NCBI GenBank assembly: GCA_900314555.1
Contig: OMVQ01000060.1
Span: forward strand, 1-64,000
DNA from: an uncultured Eubacteriales bacterium
GTDB taxonomy: Bacteria > Bacillota > Clostridia > Lachnospirales > Lachnospiraceae
Direction of reading: 5' to 3'
DNA length: 64,000 nt
Shown here: positions 37,226-46,711 of the stretch, piece by piece
Numbering within the stretch: the stretch's first letter is position 1
How the letters are laid out: every line of letters starts with the position of its first letter
The notes under the pieces: model-generated
Seen by the model: the letters and a program-made list of their open reading frames with translations, nothing else
Told to the model about the DNA's origin: nothing
The model's database searches: none
Position numbers and translations under genes: made by a program

Positions 37226-38530
37226 TTAAATGACATTAACTGTCTTTCTTCCCATACTGTCATATATAACATTTGTTTTCTTCATCTGCTCTAAATCATA
37301 ACAGTTTCTACCATCTATAACAATAGGATTTCTCATAAGTTTCTGGAACTTAGTAACATCATACTTCTTAACCTCGTCCCATTCAGTAAAGATAACACAA
37401 AGGTCTGCATCTTTAATTGTCTCATCTATTGAATCACAATAATTAATCTCTGTTGGATATTTCTTCTTGTAATTTTCTACACCTACAGGATCCCAGGCTT
37501 TAATCTCGCAGCCTTCATCAAGGAAGATTGGAATATTTACAAGTGATGGTGCTTCTCTTAAATCATCTGTACCCGGTTTAAATGTAAGACCTAATACAGC
37601 AATTTTCTTACCCTGGAGATTCTCATAATACTTTCTTGCTTTCTTAATAATCTTAAATTTCTGATTATCATTTGTTTCAATAGCTGCCTTAACTGTCTTT
37701 AATTCATAGTCATTGAAATTAGCAAGCCAATGTAATGCCTTAGTATCCTTAGGGAAACATGAGCCACCATATCCGATACCTGCATTAAGGAACTTATCTC
37801 CTATTCTAGGATCATATCCCATTCCTTTTGTTACATCGTTAATATCAGCACCCACAATTTCACATAAGTTTGCGATTTCATTTACATACGAAATCTTAAG
37901 TGCAAGGAAATCATTTGATGCATATTTAATCATTTCAGCACTTCTTCTATTTGTAACAAGAATCGGTGCATCAAAATCTTTATATACTTCTTTAAGAACA
38001 TTGGCAGCATATTTACTCTCTGCACCGATTACTATACGTGATGCATGAAGGGTATCTCTTACTGCTGTTCCCTGTGCTAAGAATTCAGGATTAGATGCAA
38101 TATGAATTGATATTCCATCTTTAGCCTTTTCAGTTATAAATGCCTCAACTTTATCATTTGTTCCGATAGGAACAGTAGATTTAACGACCACTACACAGTC
38201 ATTTTCAACATTTTCGGCAATCTGTTTAGCAACTTTATATACATAAGTCAAATTTGCCGAACCATCTTTCTTCTCTGGTGTACCTACACCGATAAATATT
38301 ACCTCTGCATCTTTATATGCAGATGCATAATCTGTTGTAAATGTAAGTCTCTCCATATTCTTAATCATAAGTTCATCTAAACCAGGCTCATAAATAGGAG
38401 AAATACCTTTACTCATTTTTGCGACTTTTTCTTCGTCTACGTCCACACATACTACATTATGTCCATGTTCTGCAAGACATACACCTGTAACTAAGCCGAC
38501 ATATCCTGTACCTGCTACTGCTATCTTCAT
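37226..38530 (-). CDS. ugd: UDP-glucose 6-dehydrogenase family protein
   Basis: Oxidises UDP-glucose to UDP-glucuronate with NAD. The 434 residues begin with the Rossmann motif AGTGYVGLVTGVCLAEHGH. They contain the substrate region STVPIGT, SNPEFLAQGTAVRD, central KYASNDFLALKISYVNE, and the catalytic cysteine in GIGYGGSCFPKDTKAL. The C-terminal domain has LGLTFKPGTDDLREAPS. A GDP-mannose or UDP-sugar relative is possible, but these motifs fit Ugd best. It implies that a uronic acid is part of a polymer made at this locus. Confidence 0.93.
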   Translation of the reverse strand: MKIAVAGTGYVGLVTGVCLAEHGHNVVCVDVDEEKVAKMSKGISPIYEPGLDELMIKNMERLTFTTDYASAYKDAEVIFIGVGTPEKKDGSANLTYVYKVAKQIAENVENDCVVVVKSTVPIGTNDKVEAFITEKAKDGISIHIASNPEFLAQGTAVRDTLHASRIVIGAESKYAANVLKEVYKDFDAPILVTNRRSAEMIKYASNDFLALKISYVNEIANLCEIVGADINDVTKGMGYDPRIGDKFLNAGIGYGGSCFPKDTKALHWLANFNDYELKTVKAAIETNDNQKFKIIKKARKYYENLQGKKIAVLGLTFKPGTDDLREAPSLVNIPIFLDEGCEIKAWDPVGVENYKKKYPTEINYCDSIDETIKDADLCVIFTEWDEVKKYDVTKFQKLMRNPIVIDGRNCYDLEQMKKTNVIYDSMGRKTVNVI

Positions 38531-38558
38531 AATTTAATTCCTTTCTTGTATATAGTTT

Positions 38559-39845
38559 TTATTCTTCTTTTAAGTCTTTCTTAGTAATTCTTACAACCGA
38601 CCATCTCATAAGAATGAAAAATCCAATTGCAAGCAAGGTAACTAATATTGAATAAAACACTGAAATCCCCAATACTCCATAATTTCTTACTACTCTGTTA
38701 CCAAATATATATGAAATTACAGCAACTATCAAATATCCCCAGATAAGAAATCTCTGGTATCTTATAGTCGTAATAATCATATTTTCAAAATTAATCAATG
38801 CCAACATTCCGCCACCTAAGATTAATATAACTAATTCTGTTCTGTAGCTCTTTAAATTAACACTGAATACTGCACTTAAAACAGGAATTCCAAGTAAGAA
38901 GCCACCAAGTGCTATTATAATCGTAAGACCTAATATTATAAATGTCTGTCTTACTATTATCTTCTTAAATTCCCGGATTTTCTTCTCCTGCCATACACTT
39001 GCAACCTTGAATAACATAGGCTGGAATATAAAGTTACTTAGTAATGATATTACAAATACCGGCATAAATATAATATTAAAACATGTCTGCGCTTTCTCGT
39101 CTAACACTGCATCAATGGAATATTTAGGTGCATTTGCAATATACATAATAAGAAATGTACATGCCGCAAGAGGGAAACATGTAATCATAAGCTTCTTAAC
39201 ATTTGAAGCTTCATATTTCTTCTCTTTTGCACTAAATTCTCTGTATACAGATGTATTAAATATAATAGCTAAAAGTGTTGTTATTACAAATGCCACAACT
39301 GATGTAAGTACTAAATCACCTGTAACAATATACATAACTATATATACCATTATATATATGAATAATCTGATTCCAAGTATCTTTCCTGCAACATCTAATC
39401 TGCCTTTCTGCTGCATTCTTCCATGCAAAATATCTTCTACAGCCTCAACAAACTTAACTGCACAGACAGATATTACTACTATGCATTTATCAGTCGGATA
39501 ATTATTAACAAATATACATACAAGTATATACGCTGCTGTTGAAATTATCATAATTATACTTGAAATATATCTTGAAACTATATATTCCTTATATGAATAT
39601 TTCTCATTAACATCTGTTGCCTGGAAGTTTCTCATACCATATTTACCAATCGTCATCATAAGATTACCAATTGCATATGCTATTGTAAATACACCTCCAT
39701 CATAGTCATTACCCATTCTGGTTATTATTAATAATATTAATGTCGTCTGAAATGAATTGAGCATTGCTGCAAATGTATTCCAGACATATGCAGATTTATC
39801 CACATTCTTACTGTTCATTAAATATTTTCTGGTTAGTGATAACAT
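38559..39845 (-). CDS. Polysaccharide flippase-like membrane protein (Wzx/MOP-related)
   Basis: A 428-residue protein with about twelve predicted membrane segments and the pattern of the oligosaccharide flippase superfamily (YVWNTFAAMLNSFQTTLILL at the N-terminus, then a GNLMMTIGKYGMRNFQATDV loop). It would move lipid-linked oligosaccharides across the membrane. Having both a flippase and an ABC exporter suggests two glycan products, or one product plus a lipid-linked precursor. AGGAATT precedes the ATG, and it is 3 bp after the next glycosyltransferase gene. Confidence 0.78.
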   Translation of the reverse strand: MLSLTRKYLMNSKNVDKSAYVWNTFAAMLNSFQTTLILLIITRMGNDYDGGVFTIAYAIGNLMMTIGKYGMRNFQATDVNEKYSYKEYIVSRYISSIIMIISTAAYILVCIFVNNYPTDKCIVVISVCAVKFVEAVEDILHGRMQQKGRLDVAGKILGIRLFIYIMVYIVMYIVTGDLVLTSVVAFVITTLLAIIFNTSVYREFSAKEKKYEASNVKKLMITCFPLAACTFLIMYIANAPKYSIDAVLDEKAQTCFNIIFMPVFVISLLSNFIFQPMLFKVASVWQEKKIREFKKIIVRQTFIILGLTIIIALGGFLLGIPVLSAVFSVNLKSYRTELVILILGGGMLALINFENMIITTIRYQRFLIWGYLIVAVISYIFGNRVVRNYGVLGISVFYSILVTLLAIGFFILMRWSVVRITKKDLKEE

Positions 39846-39847
39846 TT

Positions 39848-40825
39848 TTAATTCCTTTTCTTAGAACATTCAACAATTTTCCCTGCAAGTGCATCAGGAT
39901 TACCCATCTCCACAAAATAATATTTATCATCATTTTCTGAATACAGCTCCCTGACTGCCGGATTATCACCAAAAATAATCTTCTTATTCATTGCATCATA
40001 GATATATGCCTTACCCGGAATTGTTCTCTTTGCTTTATTAATATTTTTGTTGAAATGACCTGACAGACATAAATCAGAATAATCAATATATTCTGCCAGT
40101 TCTTCCTGACTTAACCAGTTATGATATTCGATGTTATCAGCTACCGGTTTATTAAGTCCTTCCTTAACAGGACCTACTATAATAAAATATAATTCTTTGT
40201 TATCTTTAATCTTATCTATAGCCTCAAAGATGACTTCAATTCCCTGAAGTGGTAATATGCTTCCAAAATATAATACCACATACTTATCTTTCATTCTCTC
40301 AGGTCTCTCAAGATTTCTCACATAATAAATACTTCTGTCAGCCTCAAGATATAATGTATGCATCTTGTCTCTATCAGCGCCGAATTCTTCAACAAAATAT
40401 TTACCATGTGCATTAGTATCACATATTATCTCATCTGCTGCCTTTATAGCCTTTTTATCATAATGCTTCAAAAGTTTCGCAAACAAACTTCCATCTTTAA
40501 TCTTCTTTCTGTCAAATACAAGCGTATCATACATAGAAATGAAGAAATCAATTACTACCGTATTCTTCTTAAATTTCCAGTTAAATGGTGCAAATATCAA
40601 TTGTGGTGCAAACCCAACAAAAACTACGTCAAATTTTCTCATTGACGTAGTTAATATCTTTGTGTAAACACTAAGCAATCTTTTAACGTAGCTCTTTGAA
40701 TATGAACCAATAACTGTCAATTCTCCTCCGTCTTTCTTTATCATCTCGATTTCCTGGGTATTTCGTAAATAATCAAGATTCTTAGTTGTGATAAATAAGA
40801 CTTTTTTATTCTTATAAGATATCAT
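39848..40825 (-). CDS. Glycosyltransferase, GT4-like
   Basis: The ATG at 40825 (MISYKNKKVLF) has GGAGA about six bases ahead; the upstream ATG at 40837 has no site. About 325 residues in a GT-B-like arrangement: an N-terminal Rossmann half (VLFITTKNLDYLRNTQEIEMI), a central DEIICDTNAHGKYFVEEFGAD, and a C-terminal donor-binding half (KYVVLYFGSILPLQGIEVIF, LYFIIVGPVKEG, YHNWLSQEELAEYI, YIYDAMNKKIIFGDN). The usual GT4 E-x7-E motif is not clear. It lies in a tight run with the flippase. Substrate unknown. Confidence 0.78.
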   Translation of the reverse strand: MISYKNKKVLFITTKNLDYLRNTQEIEMIKKDGGELTVIGSYSKSYVKRLLSVYTKILTTSMRKFDVVFVGFAPQLIFAPFNWKFKKNTVVIDFFISMYDTLVFDRKKIKDGSLFAKLLKHYDKKAIKAADEIICDTNAHGKYFVEEFGADRDKMHTLYLEADRSIYYVRNLERPERMKDKYVVLYFGSILPLQGIEVIFEAIDKIKDNKELYFIIVGPVKEGLNKPVADNIEYHNWLSQEELAEYIDYSDLCLSGHFNKNINKAKRTIPGKAYIYDAMNKKIIFGDNPAVRELYSENDDKYYFVEMGNPDALAGKIVECSKKRN

Positions 40826-40911
40826 AACAATCTCCATTTATTCAAGACTATCTGTTTACTATTCGTTTACTGTCATATTAAGTGATAATGAGATTAAAAC
40901 CTAATACCTTG

Positions 40912-41886
40912 TTACTCATTATCTTTATTATTGTTTTTCTCTGTATCTTTATCATAATCTAATTTTCTGACATGATACTGAATATCTTCTAATAACTTAC
41001 GGTTTGATGCAATTAAATCTGCCTGCAATCCCATAATATAAGTTGAGAAACCAAGGAGCATCAATGTGCTTGCAAGAATTAACGACTGGATATGACCGCC
41101 ACCTTGTCCCATACACATAAATACAATGTATCTTACTCCTATACCAAATCCTATCACGCCCGGAACTAATGCTAACCATGTGAAGAATCTTAGTGGTTTA
41201 TACATCATAAATGCTCTTAGAATCGTGAACATTGATTTCTTAACATAACCCATCATACTGTTAAAAAGTCTTGATGGTCTTAACTCACCATTAGTTCTTA
41301 TAGGAACTGATGTCTGAGGTATCTTATTTCTTCCCGCCTGCACGATTGTCTCTAATGTATATGTGTATTCATTAGTAACATTCATTCTCATTGCAGCTTC
41401 TCTGCTATATGCTCTGAAACCGCTTGGTGCATCAGGAATATCTGACTTAGAAGCCTTTCTTACAACATAACTTCCAAAATGCTGTAACTTCTTCTTAAGT
41501 GGTGAGAAATGTTCTGTATTATCAATAGGTCTTTCCCCTATGACAATATCAGTCTTTCCCTCTATAATCGGACGAACAAGTTTCTCGATATCATCTGCAA
41601 CATACTGGTTATCCGCATCCGTATTTACGATGATATCTGCTCCGTTTCTGAGGCAGGCATCTAAACCTGCCATGAAACCTTTTGCAAGTCCTTTATTTCT
41701 CTTTAAATCAACAACATAGTTGACACCCCAGTTGCGTGCCACTTCTATTGTATTATCTTTGCTACCGTCATTGATAATTAAATACTCTATTGTATCAATG
41801 CCATCAATGTGTTTTGGTAAATCATTCAATGCGATTTCCAATGTCTCCGCTTCATTATAACATGGAATCTGAATAATTAGTTTCAT
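40912..41886 (-). CDS. Family 2 glycosyltransferase with two C-terminal membrane segments (DPM1/GtrB-like)
   Basis: The 324-residue protein has KLIIQIPCYNEAETLEIAL, the nucleotide region YLIINDGSKDNTIEVA, metal-site NTDADNQYVADDIE and a lysine-rich acceptor loop. Two C-terminal membrane spans (about 228-255 and 265-290) end in an acidic tail. This pattern fits polyprenyl-phosphate glycosyltransferases that make lipid-phosphate sugars for GT-C enzymes. It may therefore supply the DUF2142-like membrane protein encoded at 34665-37208. That pairing is an inference. Confidence 0.87.
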   Translation of the reverse strand: MKLIIQIPCYNEAETLEIALNDLPKHIDGIDTIEYLIINDGSKDNTIEVARNWGVNYVVDLKRNKGLAKGFMAGLDACLRNGADIIVNTDADNQYVADDIEKLVRPIIEGKTDIVIGERPIDNTEHFSPLKKKLQHFGSYVVRKASKSDIPDAPSGFRAYSREAAMRMNVTNEYTYTLETIVQAGRNKIPQTSVPIRTNGELRPSRLFNSMMGYVKKSMFTILRAFMMYKPLRFFTWLALVPGVIGFGIGVRYIVFMCMGQGGGHIQSLILASTLMLLGFSTYIMGLQADLIASNRKLLEDIQYHVRKLDYDKDTEKNNNKDNE

Positions 41887-41995
41887 ATCTTGCGATCTTC
41901 CTCTCTTTGTAATCGTGTACCTTGCACATTTTACAGCATATGCATTTAAAAATCAAGTAACTATTGTTAATGTGCCTGAAACCACCATTTCAAGA

Positions 41996-43663
41996 TTATT
42001 TTGCCAATCTGTCTAAAGCACTGAATATTGCTCTGATTGAGGCTCTTGTAATATTAGAGCTTACCCCTACGCCAAATGTTGTCTTCTTAGTAGTCTTATC
42101 TAACATCTGGATGTAAGCTGCTGCCTTGGCATGTGAACCCTCACCTAATGTATGCTCTGTATAATCTAAGAGTTTAACGTCCACGCCTGTTTCTTTCATA
42201 ATTGCTTTCTGAACGGCATCAATAGGTCCTGTACCCTCAGCTTCTACATATTTCTTTTCGCCTTTATACTTAAATGAAAGTTTAACTAATGCACTATTAG
42301 CACCATTATCTACTACCTGACAACTTTCAAATTCATATGGATATTCTTTTTCAGTCTTGGCAACAAGATATTCCTCTGTGAATTTCTCCATAATTGTATC
42401 TGGTGAAACTTCACCCTGTGCCTCTGCAATTTTCTGGATAACATCAGCGAATTCTTTATGCATACCCTTAGGAAGCTTGAAACCAAAATATGTATCCATA
42501 ACAAATGCTACTCCGCCTTTACCTGACTGGCTGTTAATTCTTACGATTGGTTCGTATTCTCTTCCGACATCGCTAGGATCAATTGGAAGATAAGGAACTT
42601 CCCATATTCCATCATTTCTCTTAGCCATAGCATGAATACCTTTATTAATGGCATCCTGATGTGAACCTGAGAATGCAGTAAATACAAGCTTACCTGCATA
42701 TGGATGTCTCATACCTACAGGCATCTTACAACATCTTTCATACACTTCAATAATCTCATTGATATGCTCTAAATTAAGTTCAGGATTAATTCCCTGTGAG
42801 AACATATTGTATGCAATTGTAAGCACATCAACGTTACCTGTTCTCTCACCATTTCCGAATAATGTTCCTTCTACTCTGTCTGCACCTGCAAGTAATGCTA
42901 ATTCTGTAGCTGCAATTCCTGTTCCTCTGTCATTATGAGGGTGGACACTTAATATAATGCTGTCTCTGTCTTTAAAATGTTTATTCATCCACTCAATCTG
43001 GTCGGCATATACGTTAGGTGTTGTCATCTCTACTGTTGCAGGTAAGTTAAATATTATCTTATTATCCGGTGTTGGCTGCCATACATCCTGAACTGCATTA
43101 CATACCTCTAATGCATAATCTAACTCTGTTCCTGTAAAACTTTCAGGTGAATATTCAAGAACAATCTTACCCGGAAATTCTTCTGCATATTTCTTAACAA
43201 GTTTTGTTCCATCTATTGCTATCTGCTTAATCTCATCTTTACTCATTCCAAATACAACATCTCTTTGAAGTGTAGATGTTGAATTATATATATGTACTAC
43301 AGCCTGTTTGATTCCCTCTAATGCTTCAAAGGTTCTTGCAATAAGATGTTCACGACACTGTACAAGTACCTGAACCATTACATCATCAGGTATTAAGTTT
43401 CTGTCAACTAACTGTCTTAAAAAGTCATATTCAATCTGTGAAGCTGATGGGAAACCTACTTCTATCTCTTTAAATCCAAGTTTAACAAGCATGTTGAAGA
43501 ATTCTATCTTCTCTTCTACAACCATAGGCTCGATTAATGCCTGGTTTCCATCTCTTAAATCCACGCTACACCATGCAGGTGCTTTCTGTATCTCTTTATC
43601 AGGCCATTCTCTGGTCTCCATTTTTACTACAGGTACTCTTTTATATTTCTTATAATTTAACAT
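41996..43663 (-). CDS. leuA: 2-isopropylmalate synthase
   Basis: First committed step of leucine synthesis: acetyl-CoA plus 2-oxoisovalerate. The 555 residues match the longer LeuA type 2 group. The TIM-barrel domain shows APAWCSVDLRDGNQALIEP, metal-site HPHNDRGTGIAATELA and GNGERTGNVDVLT. The C-terminal allosteric domain starts near 430 and contains VEAEGTGPIDAVQKA and SHAKAAAYIQM. It interrupts the glycan locus, and no other leu gene is nearby. It has its own promoter (43880-43908) and a leader of about 210 nt. Confidence 0.96.
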   Translation of the reverse strand: MLNYKKYKRVPVVKMETREWPDKEIQKAPAWCSVDLRDGNQALIEPMVVEEKIEFFNMLVKLGFKEIEVGFPSASQIEYDFLRQLVDRNLIPDDVMVQVLVQCREHLIARTFEALEGIKQAVVHIYNSTSTLQRDVVFGMSKDEIKQIAIDGTKLVKKYAEEFPGKIVLEYSPESFTGTELDYALEVCNAVQDVWQPTPDNKIIFNLPATVEMTTPNVYADQIEWMNKHFKDRDSIILSVHPHNDRGTGIAATELALLAGADRVEGTLFGNGERTGNVDVLTIAYNMFSQGINPELNLEHINEIIEVYERCCKMPVGMRHPYAGKLVFTAFSGSHQDAINKGIHAMAKRNDGIWEVPYLPIDPSDVGREYEPIVRINSQSGKGGVAFVMDTYFGFKLPKGMHKEFADVIQKIAEAQGEVSPDTIMEKFTEEYLVAKTEKEYPYEFESCQVVDNGANSALVKLSFKYKGEKKYVEAEGTGPIDAVQKAIMKETGVDVKLLDYTEHTLGEGSHAKAAAYIQMLDKTTKKTTFGVGVSSNITRASIRAIFSALDRLAK

Positions 43664-43711
43664 ATTTTTATTTCCTTTCCATTCTGAATCTGTCTAAAAT
43701 TTTCTATATAT

Positions 43712-43816
43712 TCATTCTTTAATCAGTTTCAGAGTCGATAGTCGATAAATCACACTGTATTTTTTCAGGATAATAATTTTTACTTTTTCATACTTATTAG
43801 TCCCATTTAACATCAT
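43712..43816 (-). CDS. Possible leader peptide of leuA
   Basis: A 34-codon frame in the leuA leader begins ATGATG after AAAAAGGA. It contains about six Ile, five Leu and two Val, with clusters KIIIL and LSTLKLIK. Enrichment in branched-chain residues is what an attenuator peptide would show. The binding site is too close to the start, and I found no clear alternative terminator hairpin, so this is weak. Confidence 0.25.
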   Translation of the reverse strand: MMLNGTNKYEKVKIIILKKYSVIYRLSTLKLIKE

Positions 43817-43879
43817 TCCTTTTTATTTCATAAATATTAGGGTGTCACAATCCTTAAATAATATTAACACTTTCGAAAG

Positions 43880-43908
43880 ATTATAACACTAACTTTTCGT
43901 CAATACAA
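43880..43908 (-). promoter_or_regulatory. Promoter for leuA
   Basis: Minus-strand TTGTAT (43903-43908), a 17 bp spacer and TATAAT (43880-43885). The predicted transcript starts near 43873, giving a leader of about 210 nt. No T-box motif is present in it. Confidence 0.65.
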
Positions 43909-43928
43909 GTATTTTCCCTTTGTGTTAA

Positions 43929-44843
43929 TCACTCAATATTTTCATTAACAGCCTTAGAAGTCTTAGTTCCAAACGCCTTACCCATTCTGTAACCTAAGAA
44001 TTTAAAGCCCGAACTTATTATCAGATCAGGAATCATATACCATTTACCATGGCGAAGAATATGGCTCATAGCACTCTTTACCATTCTTATTCCCTCAGAC
44101 TCTGATTTAACATTCTCAAATACATAAGCGAACTCTTTCTGCGACTTTCCTATCGCATAATTTCTCTTAAACTGTTCCCTATATGTATAATTGTGGGAAT
44201 GCAATACTCTTGCGCATGAAGCATAATATACCTTTTTATCATTCATTAATACTTTATATGCAAAATAAGTATCTTCATTAAAATCTGTCTCAACGAATTC
44301 TCCAAGTTCCATAAAATGCTTTCTTGAATATGCTGCGCATACATCTGAACAGAAGAATGCTTTAACACCCATAGTCTCTATGTCTTCTTTAGTTTTCGCA
44401 ATATCTTTATCCGGATAATTAAAACTTCTTATATATTTCTCAACATATTTACAGTTTTTATTCGGTAACTGTCTTGCATATGTGACATACACATCTTCAT
44501 CCGAAAATGGTCTTATAAGCTCATCTATAAGATATTTGTCCATAGGCATCGCATCCTGTGTCATAAATATTATATAATCCGCCTGTGAATGTGACGCTCC
44601 AAGATTTCTTGTTAATCCATGGTTAAATTCTTCCTTAGACACATTATAGACTTCTACATTATCATATTCCTCAGATATCACATTCTCATCTATATATTGT
44701 TTTTCCGTCTGAGTATTCATAATAATGATTTTATTCACTTTATAATGCTGGATATTTAATTTTTCAATTATCTTATATATCCTTTTATCTGGTTTATATG
44801 TTGGTATTATCACATCAACAGTACACAAATCTTTCTTTTCCAT
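43929..44843 (-). CDS. Family 2 glycosyltransferase
   Basis: The 304-residue protein has VDVIIPTYKPDKRIYKIIEK, the YIIFMTQDAMPMDKYLI metal region (QDA in place of DxD), and FNEDTYFAYKVLMNDKKV in the acceptor loop. HSHNYTYREQFKRNYAIGK near the C-terminus is typical of rhamnosyltransferase-like GT2 enzymes. It is 39 bp after glmM on the same strand, so it may be co-transcribed with the cell-wall precursor genes rather than with the main glycan locus. Confidence 0.85.
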   Translation of the reverse strand: MEKKDLCTVDVIIPTYKPDKRIYKIIEKLNIQHYKVNKIIIMNTQTEKQYIDENVISEEYDNVEVYNVSKEEFNHGLTRNLGASHSQADYIIFMTQDAMPMDKYLIDELIRPFSDEDVYVTYARQLPNKNCKYVEKYIRSFNYPDKDIAKTKEDIETMGVKAFFCSDVCAAYSRKHFMELGEFVETDFNEDTYFAYKVLMNDKKVYYASCARVLHSHNYTYREQFKRNYAIGKSQKEFAYVFENVKSESEGIRMVKSAMSHILRHGKWYMIPDLIISSGFKFLGYRMGKAFGTKTSKAVNENIE

Positions 44844-44882
44844 ATTTTCTTATCCTTACCTGCTAATCTGATTTATTTAATC

Positions 44883-46220
44883 CTACTTACTAATCTGATT
44901 TATCTTATCCACAACCATATCCACGTATTTTTTGCAAATCTCATCTGTTTCGGCTTCAACCATAACTCTTACTAAAGGTTCTGTACCACTCTGACGTAAT
45001 AAAAGTCTTCCCTGGTTACCAAGTTCTTCTGAAACTTTATCTGCTAACTGATTTAATTCAGCATTATTCATTACTTCGTTTTTATCCTTAACTTTAACAT
45101 TTACTAAAAGCTGTGGATATATCTTAAGATTCTTTCTAAGATTACCAAGTGTGTTCTTATTCTCTAACATTGCCTCCATAATCTTTAAAGATGTAAGTAT
45201 TCCGTCTCCGGTTGTAGCATGTTTACTAAATATTATATGTCCTGACTGTTCACCACCTAAGCAATGTCCGTTCTGCATCATATTCTCACATACATATTTG
45301 TCTCCGACTGCTGTCTTTTCATATTTGATGCCTTCTCTGTCAAGTGCTTTATAGAGACCTATGTTAGACATTACAGTTGTAACAATTGTGTCGTTCTCTA
45401 ACTGTCCATGCTGTTTCATATACACACCACATACATATAATATATTATCGCCATCTACGACTTCGCCATTCTCATCAACAGCTATACATCTGTCGGCATC
45501 TCCGTCATACGCAAAGCCGACATCTAAGTTATTATCTTTAACAAACTTCTGCAAATATTCTATATGTGTTGAACCACATTCTCTGTTAATATTAGTTCCG
45601 TCAGGCTCATTATTAATAACATATGTCTTAGCTCCTAATGCATCAAATACGTTCTTGGCAATTGCAGAAGCACTTCCGTTAGAACAGTCAAGTCCGACTT
45701 TCTTATCCTTAAATGAACGTGTTGCTATCGAAATAAGATATCCTATATATCTGTTTCTTCCCATTGCATAATCCACTGTTTTGCCGATATTCTCTCTCTT
45801 GGCAAGTGGAATCTCACCAACTTTACCATCTATGTATTCTTCGACTTTCTCCTCTACTTCTGCTTCTAACTTCTTTCCTTGTGCATTTATTACCTTAATA
45901 CCATTATCATAATATGGATTATGGCTTGCTGAAATCATTATTCCTAAATCAAATCCATCTGTTCTTACAACATAAGATACACTAGGTGTTGTAGTTACAT
46001 GTAAAAGATATACATCTGCACCTGAGGCAGTAAGTCCTGCTACAAGTGCATATTCAAACATATAGCTGCTTCTTCTTGTATCTTTACCTATTACAACTTT
46101 TGCTTTATGTTCCTTTGAATAATACCAGCCTAAATATCTTCCCACCTTGAAAGCATGTTCAACTGTTAAATCTACATTTGCTTCGCCTCTGAATCCATCT
46201 GTTCCAAAATATTTTCCCAT
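44883..46220 (-). CDS. glmM: Phosphoglucosamine mutase
   Basis: Interconverts glucosamine 6-phosphate and 1-phosphate for UDP-GlcNAc and peptidoglycan. The 445 residues have start GKYFGTDGFRGEAN, phosphoserine loop GIMISASHNPYYDNGIKV, metal loop AYDGDADRCIAVDE, sugar loop GGEQSGHIIF and phosphate loop LLRQSGTEPLVRVMVEA. Loop 2, normally TASHNP, reads SASHNP. Placement downstream of cdaA and cdaR is the conserved Firmicutes arrangement in which GlmM is linked to CdaA control. Here an HPr gene sits between cdaR and glmM. Confidence 0.96.
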   Translation of the reverse strand: MGKYFGTDGFRGEANVDLTVEHAFKVGRYLGWYYSKEHKAKVVIGKDTRRSSYMFEYALVAGLTASGADVYLLHVTTTPSVSYVVRTDGFDLGIMISASHNPYYDNGIKVINAQGKKLEAEVEEKVEEYIDGKVGEIPLAKRENIGKTVDYAMGRNRYIGYLISIATRSFKDKKVGLDCSNGSASAIAKNVFDALGAKTYVINNEPDGTNINRECGSTHIEYLQKFVKDNNLDVGFAYDGDADRCIAVDENGEVVDGDNILYVCGVYMKQHGQLENDTIVTTVMSNIGLYKALDREGIKYEKTAVGDKYVCENMMQNGHCLGGEQSGHIIFSKHATTGDGILTSLKIMEAMLENKNTLGNLRKNLKIYPQLLVNVKVKDKNEVMNNAELNQLADKVSEELGNQGRLLLRQSGTEPLVRVMVEAETDEICKKYVDMVVDKINQISK

Positions 46221-46366
46221 TTTAAGTTACCGCGTCTTATAACGCTCTCCTTCTAAATTTTTATTTTAACTAAATCATTTGTTTGTAATTATCAGCTCAG
46301 TTAACTTATTGTAATTATATTTTCTTATATTAATTCTAATAAGCAATTCTAAATTTCATAAGTACC

Positions 46367-46648
46367 TTAACCCGGACCTTCTTCCCGTCCAAGATTAGTG
46401 TCCTCAAACATCTTCACTATCTCTTTTAGTGCTTCTTCTTCATCCGGACCTTCACATCTTATCTCTATTTCATCTCCACACTTTATGCAAGCCGCTAAGA
46501 GATTCAGAAAACTTTTAACGTTTGACTCTGTCTCTCCTCTGACCGCTTTAATTGCAGACTCATATTGCAATGCTTTCTCTGTAATTTTGCCTGCCGGTCT
46601 GAAATGAATTCCTGATAAAACTTTAACCCGCACTTTCTGTTTTACCAT
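46367..46648 (-). CDS. HPr family phosphocarrier protein
   Basis: The ATG at 46648 puts the active His at 15 and the regulatory Ser at 46, the canonical HPr numbering. AAAGG lies about ten bases upstream. An ATG at 46657 would add three residues. The protein has SGIHFRPAGKI with the phosphorylatable His and SNVKSFLNLLAACIK with the Ser. The sequence after the Ser lacks the usual IMGVMSLG, and the tail is acidic. It lies between cdaR and glmM, away from any PTS enzyme I gene. It may be the HprK substrate or a specialised paralogue. Confidence 0.9.
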   Translation of the reverse strand: MVKQKVRVKVLSGIHFRPAGKITEKALQYESAIKAVRGETESNVKSFLNLLAACIKCGDEIEIRCEGPDEEEALKEIVKMFEDTNLGREEGPG

Positions 46649-46672
46649 TTTTCTCATACCTTTCTACGTTAT

Positions 46673-46699
46673 AATATGCCTGCTTTATACAGGCATATT
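46673..46699. other. Hairpin between cdaR and the HPr gene
   Basis: AATATGCCTG pairs perfectly with CAGGCATATT around a 7 nt loop, 12 bp past the cdaR stop on the minus strand. The T-run lies on the plus-strand side, so for cdaR it is more likely a processing or partial-attenuation element. Confidence 0.5.
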
Positions 46700-46711
46700 A
46701 CACTTTTTTTA

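Noticed and set aside
43664..43928. T-box or leucine riboswitch upstream of leuA
   Set aside because: No T-box consensus or specifier stem could be found, and there is no clear terminator/antiterminator pair.
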